This document shows, in pieces, positions 28,573 through 34,123 of a stretch of 34,123 nucleotides of DNA. The DNA lies in NCBI GenBank assembly GCA_001001925.1, contig LCLH01000004.1:1-34123 (forward strand). Direction: 5' to 3'. Below the pieces are notes generated by a model that was given only the letters and a program-made list of their open reading frames with translations, made no database searches and was not told the DNA's origin. The position numbers and the translations under genes are program-made. Numbering within the stretch: position 1 is the stretch's first letter; the number at the start of each line of letters is the position of its first letter. The stretch comes from Candidatus Magasanikbacteria bacterium GW2011_GWC2_45_8. GTDB taxonomy: Bacteria > Patescibacteriota > Patescibacteriia > Magasanikbacterales > UBA10146.

Positions 28573-29487
28573 TTATACTCTCAAATACTTGTACAACGCA
28601 AGGCTCGTTGCAATCACATTCAAAATTGCCACCGCCAAAAATTCTCCCCCAAAAATAGTCCAAAAATTTGCGTTAAAATAACCGGTCAAACTAAACCCCG
28701 TACCGCTAAAAAACTGCGCGATATATGGGTCTATAAATCGCAAACCAATATACCATATAATCACTGTTAAAACAACCGCGCTGAAACTGTACAAAATTGT
28801 CTCAATCCAAAACGGCCCTCGTACAAACCAATTTCCCGCTCCCACCAATTTCATGACTCGAACTTCTTCACGATGCGTATAGACGTTTACGCGAATGGTA
28901 TTAAAAATAATCAAAAATGCAATGATAGTAAGAATAATACTTACGGTTATAGCCGTCTGTTTAGTGCGGTTCGTCAAAAATCCAATACGTTTAATAATCG
29001 CCGCATGATCATCAAAAGTCTTTTTTTCAATCATCGAGTCAAATTCCGAACCCTCTATTGAGGACAGTACTTTATCATAATCTTTGGTTGTCTCCGCGCG
29101 TACCACTAAACTGGCGCCCAAAGGATTTTCCTTGAGCTCATTGAGCGAGGCTATAATATCCGGATTGTTTTTGTGTTTTTCTTTAAATTGTTCCAGCACT
29201 TGATCACGTGTGAGGTAATCAACTCCGGCAACCTCGCGCTGTCCTTCCAGTGTTTTCTTGAACGCAAGTATTTTGTCTTCCGGCACGTCAATTTTAAACA
29301 ACAAGCTGATGTCTATGCGCGACTCCACCACCTTAAGCGCGGTTTGCGCTAGCGCACTCACGGAAAAAACGGTGTTCACTGATACAATCGTCAATACCAA
29401 AATGAAAATGGTGGTGAGAGACAACCCCAAGTTGCGGTAAAAATTCTTCAAAGCAAATTGCACAGTGCGTGTTAAAATGACAAACAT
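28573..29487 (-). CDS. ftsX: Cell division protein FtsX
   Basis: Membrane part of the FtsEX ABC-type complex that activates cell-wall hydrolases at the septum. 304 aa with four membrane helices: one near 22-45, then an extracellular domain (about 50-170), and three in the C-terminal half (about 180-290). Typical motifs: ALKNFYRNLGLSLTTIFILVLT at the start, LTRDQVLEQF in the outer domain, IIFNTIRVNVYTHREEVRVMKLVGAG in the cytoplasmic loop after helix two. The outer domain should bind a coiled-coil partner, for which the PcsB-like transglycosylase at 20645 is the best candidate here. It lies 12 bases after ftsE. Confidence 0.95.
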   Translation of the reverse strand: MFVILTRTVQFALKNFYRNLGLSLTTIFILVLTIVSVNTVFSVSALAQTALKVVESRIDISLLFKIDVPEDKILAFKKTLEGQREVAGVDYLTRDQVLEQFKEKHKNNPDIIASLNELKENPLGASLVVRAETTKDYDKVLSSIEGSEFDSMIEKKTFDDHAAIIKRIGFLTNRTKQTAITVSIILTIIAFLIIFNTIRVNVYTHREEVRVMKLVGAGNWFVRGPFWIETILYSFSAVVLTVIIWYIGLRFIDPYIAQFFSGTGFSLTGYFNANFWTIFGGEFLAVAILNVIATSLALYKYLRV

Positions 29488-29499
29488 AAATACAATAAA

Positions 29500-30180
29500 T
29501 TACAAAACATATTTTCCGCCTTCTTGATCCGATACTACAGTACCGTGTTCCAATGTTACCACGCGGCGGCGCAGGGAGTTGACCACTTCTTTGTTGTGCG
29601 TTACGAGCACTACTGTGGTGCCAAACTCATTAATTTTCTTCAAAATTTCAATGATTTCATGCGTATTGATAGCGTCCAAATTACCCGTTGGCTCATCTGC
29701 AACCAAAATCTTTGGACGATGTACCAGCGAACGCGCAATGACGGCGCGCTGTTGCTCTCCACCGGAAACCTGATGCGGATACCGGTCGCGCTTGCCCTCC
29801 AACCCTACAATTTGCAACACCTGTGGAACAATTTCATTGATGCGCTCGTTGCCAACGCCACACACTTCCAGTGCAAACGCGACATTTTCAAACAGCGTTT
29901 TGTTGTGCAATAATTTAAAGTCCTGAAATATTACTCCAATCTGCCGGCGCAATACTGAAACTGATTTTTTTGGAATGCTCGCAATATCCCACCCGCTCAC
30001 CTTTACGATCCCTTTGCTAGGACGCTCCTCCGCAATCATGAGCTTGACCAACGTGGTTTTACCGCTTCCGCTTTGCCCCACAATAGACACAAATTCACCT
30101 GATTCTATTTGCAGATGAATGTCCCTCACTCCAATACTTTGCGGCTCGTAAATTTTGGATACGTTTTTGAAATATATCAT
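29500..30180 (-). CDS. ftsE: Cell division ATP-binding protein FtsE
   Basis: ATPase that powers FtsX; 226 aa, the usual length. Start MIYFKNVSKIYEP; Walker A GQSGSGKTT at 35-43; Q-loop VIFQDFKLL; ABC signature VSGGEQQRAVIARSL; Walker B ILVADEPTGNLD; H-loop VTHNKEVV. The Q-loop and NKTLFENVAFALE segment are typical for FtsE. It is transcribed with ftsX and is preceded on the same strand by tRNA-Thr and tRNA-Gly. Confidence 0.97.
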   Translation of the reverse strand: MIYFKNVSKIYEPQSIGVRDIHLQIESGEFVSIVGQSGSGKTTLVKLMIAEERPSKGIVKVSGWDIASIPKKSVSVLRRQIGVIFQDFKLLHNKTLFENVAFALEVCGVGNERINEIVPQVLQIVGLEGKRDRYPHQVSGGEQQRAVIARSLVHRPKILVADEPTGNLDAINTHEIIEILKKINEFGTTVVLVTHNKEVVNSLRRRVVTLEHGTVVSDQEGGKYVL

Positions 30181-30199
30181 CTTCTTAAAATTATTATGG

Positions 30200-30272
30200 A
30201 GCCGAAGGTGGGAGTCGAACCCACGACCTCTGCTTTACGAAAGCATTGCTCTACCAACTGAGCTACTTCGGC
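30200..30272 (-). tRNA. tRNA-Thr (anticodon CGT)
   Basis: 73-nt cloverleaf. Acceptor GCCGAAG (30272-30266) / CTTCGGC (30207-30201), T73, encoded CCA at 30199-30197. D arm AGCTCAGTTGGTAGAGC. Anticodon loop TTCGTAA. T arm GTGGG-TTCGACT-CCCAC. The layout matches known tRNA-Thr(CGT). It lies 19 bases upstream of ftsE. Confidence 0.96.
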
Positions 30273-30278
30273 ATCAAA

Positions 30279-30349
30279 AGCGGGTGACGGGAATCGGACC
30301 CGTGTCTCAACCTTGGGAAGGTCGCATACTACCATTGTACTACACCCGC
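30279..30349 (-). tRNA. tRNA-Gly (anticodon CCC)
   Basis: 71-nt cloverleaf. Acceptor GCGGGTG (30349-30343) pairs with CACCCGC (30286-30280), T73 as usual for tRNA-Gly. Anticodon stem CGACC/GGTTG with loop TTCCCAA. T arm with loop TCCGATT. No CCA is encoded (TTT follows). It lies between the isomerase gene and tRNA-Thr on one transcript. Confidence 0.95.
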
Positions 30350-30366
30350 GCTTCCTGCCGCACCTA

Positions 30367-31377
30367 TTATTCTATCCTCACCCACAACTTGATAATGCTT
30401 TGTTTAAGCAAATCCCCCAAAAATTGATCCGCGTCCGCGCGTATCAAGATATGCTCGGCGTGTGCGCGCGCAGGTTTCCCCTTTTTTTCTTCACGCTCAA
30501 GCAACTTAATAATATGAAAACCAAACTGAGATTGAACAATACCGCTTATCTCGCCCGGCTTGAGTGCAAACGCCGCGTCAGAAAATGGCTTGACCATTGT
30601 TTCAGCGTCAAACCAACCCAAATCTCCACCCTGCGAGGCGCTTCCGTCTTGGCTATATTGTTTTGCTAAATCCTCAAACTCTTCTTTGCCTTCTTTGACT
30701 TTTGCCAATACTTCTTCCGCTCGAGCGCGCGCTTTTGTATTCATCATATCTATCGTGGTTGTTGTTGAAAAAACTTTTTGCTGTAACAAAAATGGCATGA
30801 TCACACGCTGTTTAAACTCCGCGCTTGACCACCCATAGCTTTCTTGAATCATTTTATTCGCCGCGTCTTCACTTCCTAGCGCTGTGGATAATTTTTTAAA
30901 TTCTTCATCGGTATCTTTAGACGTTACCTCCGCGTTATTTTTTGAGGCAAGTTCCCCCAACAACGCGGTACGCACCAAACGATCCCATACGTTTTTTCGC
31001 AATTCCGAGTCTGATGGCGTGGCGATGGCGGGGTCCTTTTTCTTGTTTGATTCATAAAAATTCTTGACCGCTTTAAAATCTTCCACATAACTCGCGTAAG
31101 GAATGCTTGTTTTGTTCACAAAACCCGCGGGCAAATGCACCACCCGCGCAAACCGCAATGACGTGTTGTCCGTCAAATTATTGCGCACAATAAGATAACT
31201 CCATACACCCACGCTTGCCAAAATTACAATTATCAACCCCACAAACACTCCTTTTAAAAGCACACCGGCCTTGTTTTTTGATGGTTGAAGAGGATCGTTT
31301 GAAGATTGCTCCGGTGGTGTTTCCGTTGGCAATTCATTGGTGGCATGAATATGAAAATCCTGTGAATTTTCTGTCAT
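30367..31377 (-). CDS. Membrane-anchored parvulin-type peptidyl-prolyl isomerase, apparently permuted
   Basis: Exported folding factor of the PrsA/SurA kind, 336 aa. A Pro/Gln-rich cytoplasmic start, an anchor helix (about 40-64), a SurA-N-like helical domain (100-225) and a parvulin domain (about 225-295) with LAKVKEGKEEFEDLAKQYSQ, QGGDLGWFDAETMVKPFSDA and LKPGEISGIVQSQFGFHIIKL. The first parvulin strand, normally (A)RHILV before the first helix, is absent there; instead AEHILIR lies at the C-terminus (about 307-313) after a short linker. That arrangement would complete the same sheet and looks like a circular permutation. It is upstream of tRNA-Gly and downstream of the FtsB-like gene. Confidence 0.9.
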   Translation of the reverse strand: MTENSQDFHIHATNELPTETPPEQSSNDPLQPSKNKAGVLLKGVFVGLIIVILASVGVWSYLIVRNNLTDNTSLRFARVVHLPAGFVNKTSIPYASYVEDFKAVKNFYESNKKKDPAIATPSDSELRKNVWDRLVRTALLGELASKNNAEVTSKDTDEEFKKLSTALGSEDAANKMIQESYGWSSAEFKQRVIMPFLLQQKVFSTTTTIDMMNTKARARAEEVLAKVKEGKEEFEDLAKQYSQDGSASQGGDLGWFDAETMVKPFSDAAFALKPGEISGIVQSQFGFHIIKLLEREEKKGKPARAHAEHILIRADADQFLGDLLKQSIIKLWVRIE

Positions 31378-31416
31378 AAAATTGAAGTTAAATAAGCTTA
31401 AAAAGACAAAAATTTT

Positions 31417-31809
31417 TTAATTTATATGAAAAAAATATCGCCGCCAATCGCCAGCATTTGAAGTGGTATCCTTTGTTGTTGAGGTCGTTTTTCCCTCCTC
31501 CGGACCTGTGTCTCCAGTATTAAACAGTATGACTGATTCTCCGGGTTTTTGCAACCCAAACTTAAGGCGAGCTTCTTTTTCTACGAATGAATCACTTTTA
31601 GCATCCTGTAATCGTTCAAGTAAATTAAGCTTATTTTGGCTTAGTTGCGCTTTCTCATGTTCAAGAGCTTTAATTTCTTTGCGGACAACGTAATCTTGCA
31701 TGGATGCTTTTAGAAAACCGAATAAAAATAAAGTAGCCACCACGCACATAACAAAAGCAAAGATGAACGAACGCAAAAAGTGTTTTGTTGAATTGCCACG
31801 CGAGATCAT
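31417..31809 (-). CDS. FtsB/DivIC-like septum formation initiator
   Basis: Bitopic division protein, 130 aa from the ATG at 31809. Another possible start is the TTG at 31830 that overlaps the upstream stop (TTGA), adding seven residues. One membrane helix (about 13-35), then a short periplasmic coiled coil (RKEIKALEHEKAQLSQNKLNLLERL) and the family block DSFVEKEARLKFGLQKPGESVIL. A Thr/Gly/Asp-rich tail follows. It would bridge early and late division proteins (FtsQ/FtsL equivalents), which fits with ftsEX, the MurE-like ligase and the PH protein on the same strand. Confidence 0.88.
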   Translation of the reverse strand: MISRGNSTKHFLRSFIFAFVMCVVATLFLFGFLKASMQDYVVRKEIKALEHEKAQLSQNKLNLLERLQDAKSDSFVEKEARLKFGLQKPGESVILFNTGDTGPEEGKTTSTTKDTTSNAGDWRRYFFHIN

Positions 31810-31826
31810 AGATGTTTCATCTTTAA

Positions 31827-32444
31827 TCAATGGGCATTAAGAATTTTTTGACGCGCCAAGAGAGCTTCTTGGACATCTTCAATTTCTTCCGCGCTTAAAT
31901 GGGCAATGCCTTTGAGCACACGTTCCAATTGCCCTTCTTCTCCGGCACCTCTATGTGTTTGTTCATATAGCTCAAGAATATGAGAAAGCTGAATCTGCAA
32001 GGCGTCGGAATTGCGTAAAGGATGCGATTCAAAATCATACTCCTGACCATGCGCGTATGTTTCAAACTTGATTACGCCGATACGGAAAATCGTCGCCCAT
32101 GCCCCCTTGATTTCACTTCCAATAGACTGAATTTTATTCCAACCGATTTCATGCAATTCGCGATTGAATAAACCTGTCCGTTCAAGGTCTATAAGTCTAT
32201 CACCTGTAACCAGCAATATATTGCTGCGCCGCAAAAACAGAAGGCGTGCGATTAGAAAAACAGCAATAACTAACGGCGCCGCGAATAGATAGACACCCCA
32301 GCGTTCAATTTGAAACAATCTGAACATGAAAAAAAATGGCGCGCCAATGATCAGGCAGATGCCAAAAATCTGCCCCGCGTAAGCCCACAATGACTTGCGC
32401 AGAGTTAAAAGAATTTTCTCGTTTTCTTTAAGTGGAATGTTCAT
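31827..32444 (-). CDS. Bacterial PH-domain membrane protein (bPH2/DUF304-like)
   Basis: 205 aa. The N-terminal segment MNIPLKENEKILLTLRKSLW precedes two membrane helices (about 22-42 and 48-70). A bacterial PH-like fold follows: LLVTGDRLIDLERTGLFNRELHEIGWNKIQSIGSEIKG and GVIKFETYAHGQEYDFESHPLRNSDALQIQLSHIL. A helical tail with acidic residues (LSAEEIEDVQEALLARQK) ends it. Family function is poorly known; such proteins are linked to membrane or envelope stress. Its stop touches the FtsB-like start region, so the genes are one operon. Confidence 0.82.
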   Translation of the reverse strand: MNIPLKENEKILLTLRKSLWAYAGQIFGICLIIGAPFFFMFRLFQIERWGVYLFAAPLVIAVFLIARLLFLRRSNILLVTGDRLIDLERTGLFNRELHEIGWNKIQSIGSEIKGAWATIFRIGVIKFETYAHGQEYDFESHPLRNSDALQIQLSHILELYEQTHRGAGEEGQLERVLKGIAHLSAEEIEDVQEALLARQKILNAH

Positions 32445-32460
32445 GTTTTTTAAAAAAAAT

Positions 32461-33807
32461 TTATAGGTGTTTCCCTAGCTTTGATAACTCTTGCTTTGCA
32501 ACAACGCGATCGTCCCACGGTATTTTTTTGTCTCCCGCAACGCACATCGCCTGCTCGCACCCTTTGCCGGTAATGAGCACCACATCCCCTTCCTGCGCTA
32601 ATGAAAATGCATGCGCAATTGCTTTTTGACGATCAAGTATCTGCCACAAATTCACTCCTTCTTGCTTTCCGGCGCGCACAGAGGCGCTTGCAACGTCTCG
32701 CATAATTTCTTCCGGCGGTGTATCGTATGGATCTTCATTGGTTACCACCACATAGTCTGCTTTTTTTCCCACCAATTCTCCCACGGTAAATCTTCGTGCC
32801 TTATCCCGCCCGCCGCCGGTTGAGCCGAGCACATGAATGACGCGGCGCGGATTAAAACCCGCGACTGTTTTATAAAGCTCTTCCATGGCAACCGGCTCAA
32901 ACGCGTAATCCACAATCACTTTAAATGCCTGACCCGCATTTATAAACTCAAGGCGTCCGGGAATTTGCGATAATTGAGCAACTGCTTTTTGCAAAATAGG
33001 CCATTCAATACCCAAAACGCGCCCTACTGCCAACCCGGCGCCTATATTCATTATAGTATAAGTTCCATATAAAGGCGACTGAAACACCTCCCCTTCCGCG
33101 GAAAAAGCAGTACCTTGGGGTGTTACGCGCACATCTGCAAAGTTGACTACCTTGTCTTCTGCGGATTCTTTGTACCATGGCAAATCTTTGTGGCCAAAAT
33201 ATAAAGCCCTCACACCGTGTGCCGCGCGGGCAAAATCCATCGCGTGCTCATTATTGCCGTTCAAAATTGCGGTTTTTGGAAACACCGCACCACGCAATTT
33301 TTTAGGAGCACACCATGCCAAATGTTTAAATAATTCAATCTTTGCGTTCTTGTAATTTTCAAATCCGCCATGCGCTTCTATGTGTTCAGGGTATAAATTT
33401 GTCAAAAGCATTACGTCGTAATTGATAAACCTGTGCCTATACTGGAGTACTGCCTGCGAGGTTGTTTCTATAATCGCCACATCGCACCCGGCGTTAACCA
33501 TGCGGTGCAAGAAGCCTTGCGTTTGCATGCGGCCAAGCGTGGTCATTTTGCGGTCATTCAATTTTTGCCAGCCATTGATATAAAATTCAATGGTTGAAAG
33601 GGCGCCAACTTTGTAGCCCGCCTGTTCAAGCAACTGGCGTAAAATGTATATAGTGCTGGATTTGCCGCTCGTGCCCGTAACACCAATAACAAGCAACTCC
33701 TTGCTTGGCTGGCGATACCATAATGCACCCAACAACGCCATCTTCCAATGATACAAAGAAAAAAGCGTAGCCGGTAATAATTTTTTTATGTACTTTTTGA
33801 GCGCCAT
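32461..33807 (-). CDS. murE: MurE-like UDP-N-acetylmuramyl peptide ligase
   Basis: ATP-dependent Mur ligase that adds the third residue of the peptidoglycan stem peptide. 448 aa, shorter than usual because the N-terminal UDP-binding domain is reduced to about 40 residues, starting with a basic, aromatic segment. Motifs: P-loop GVTGTSGKSS (42-51), STIEFYINGW, MTTLGRMQTQGFLHRMV, ETTSQAV, TNLYPEHIEAHGGFENY, GRLEFI, VDYAFEP (MurE VDYAHTP), GSTGGGRDKARR and TNEDPYDTPPEEI. The residue-3 selecting motif, DNPR in diaminopimelate enzymes, reads EDPYD here, so the third amino acid cannot be assigned. It starts three bases after the upstream gene. Confidence 0.9.
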   Translation of the reverse strand: MALKKYIKKLLPATLFSLYHWKMALLGALWYRQPSKELLVIGVTGTSGKSSTIYILRQLLEQAGYKVGALSTIEFYINGWQKLNDRKMTTLGRMQTQGFLHRMVNAGCDVAIIETTSQAVLQYRHRFINYDVMLLTNLYPEHIEAHGGFENYKNAKIELFKHLAWCAPKKLRGAVFPKTAILNGNNEHAMDFARAAHGVRALYFGHKDLPWYKESAEDKVVNFADVRVTPQGTAFSAEGEVFQSPLYGTYTIMNIGAGLAVGRVLGIEWPILQKAVAQLSQIPGRLEFINAGQAFKVIVDYAFEPVAMEELYKTVAGFNPRRVIHVLGSTGGGRDKARRFTVGELVGKKADYVVVTNEDPYDTPPEEIMRDVASASVRAGKQEGVNLWQILDRQKAIAHAFSLAQEGDVVLITGKGCEQAMCVAGDKKIPWDDRVVAKQELSKLGKHL

Positions 33808-33810
33808 GTT

Positions 33811-34123
33811 TTATTTTTTTGTAAAACTCTTCTTAAGTTCTTCATCCACACTCACAGCAACAAGATCCTCCAATGGAATATTTGCAGTTTTGCCGTCTGA
33901 TGTCTTTCTCCTACACCAATTAGTAAGACCACCAAAACCATTATTGTCCAACCATGCAAAATTAAACTTTCCTCTTGTTTCTTTAGGTAATGCCTGCCAC
34001 TTCTGGAAAGCTTCTTCCAATTTGGCTAATGCAGAAGTTTCAGTATAGGGCTGTTCTCTTTCTTCTCTTTGAAAACTTGCTTTTAATTCTTCATTGGCGC
34101 TCTTCGCAACAAGATCCTCCAAC
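33811..34123 (-). CDS. Unknown protein with 83-residue repeat module, 5' end outside window
   Basis: The last 104 residues of a protein that continues past the right edge. The block EDLVAKSANEELKASF recurs as EDLVAVSVDEELKKSF 83 residues later, which ends the protein with TKK. Between them: LAKLEEAFQKWQALPKETRGKFNFAWLDNNGFGGLTNWCRRKTSDGKTANIP. At DNA level a 17-base stretch is repeated exactly (33857-33873 and 34106-34122). This looks like a tandem module of about 83 residues with at least one full copy. No known family recognised. Three bases separate it from the MurE-like gene. Confidence 0.7.
   Translation of the reverse strand, partial: LEDLVAKSANEELKASFQREEREQPYTETSALAKLEEAFQKWQALPKETRGKFNFAWLDNNGFGGLTNWCRRKTSDGKTANIPLEDLVAVSVDEELKKSFTKK

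Noticed and set aside
1..34123. UGA recoded as glycine (Gracilibacteria-type code)
   Set aside because: TGA ends complete conserved genes such as pilM and the dehydrogenase at the ATGA overlap. No in-frame TGA was needed inside any conserved protein.

Overview
The window reads as a chromosomal segment of a Patescibacteria (Candidate Phyla Radiation) genome, most like the Parcubacteria. The grounds are the SARQKSRDAKR-type pilin, the compact genes and small intergenic gaps, the VKOR/DsbA pair, and several small proteins of types I associate with that group. This placement is inference from recalled sequence styles. TGA ends several clearly complete genes (for example pilM), so the UGA-recoding Gracilibacteria/Absconditabacteria are unlikely. 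There is no phage, insertion sequence, CRISPR array or rRNA. No stretch over 300 bases lacks a gene.

Layout. 1-2647 (minus): a type IV pilus cluster with PilM, a CheY-like receiver, a pilin with a shortened N-terminus and the start of prepilin peptidase. 2748-5093: cysS and, convergent to it, a CorA-like transporter. 5218-10954 (plus): a small Pro-rich protein, a TraG/VirD4-like membrane ATPase, a conserved unknown protein, dnaX with an A10 run at a plausible frameshift site, and tRNA-Gln(CTG). 10991-13719 (plus): membrane-anchored DsbA overlapping VKOR, then a multi-membrane glycosyltransferase-like protein. 13728-22003 (minus): glycerate 2-kinase coupled to a frame-broken 2-hydroxyacid dehydrogenase, a coiled-coil protein with perfect 60-nt repeats, S-adenosylhomocysteinase, a second PilM-like protein, a small anchored protein, tRNA-dihydrouridine synthase and a PcsB-like lytic transglycosylase. 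22118-28102 (plus): a small membrane protein, a membrane-anchored double-AAA+ Clp-type ATPase, an acylphosphatase-undecaprenyl diphosphate synthase fusion, a chimeric gene remnant and a DEAD-box helicase with a structured leader. 28156-34123 (minus): a DUF378-type protein, tRNA-Gln(TTG), ftsX, ftsE, tRNA-Thr, tRNA-Gly, a parvulin-type isomerase, an FtsB/DivIC-like protein, a PH-domain protein, a MurE-like ligase and a repeat protein that runs off the window.

How the genes fit together. The strongest theme is the cell envelope and division: FtsE/FtsX, a secreted PcsB-like coiled coil joined to a lytic transglycosylase (a candidate FtsEX effector), FtsB-like, MurE-like, UppS and the exported isomerase. 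DsbA/VKOR could oxidise exported proteins such as the transglycosylase, which has two cysteines in its exported domain. Type IV pili and the TraG-like ATPase suggest surface contact or DNA handling. Metabolism is sparse and shows decay: a dehydrogenase broken by a small deletion and a 68-codon ORF that looks like an aldehyde dehydrogenase start joined to an acetolactate synthase end.

Expression signals. Many genes have a -10 box (often TGNTATACT or TGNTAAACT) only 7-11 bases before the ATG and no Shine-Dalgarno, which suggests widespread leaderless transcription. Two small membrane-protein genes (pilin, DUF378) instead share a strong AGGGGGTGA ribosome site.
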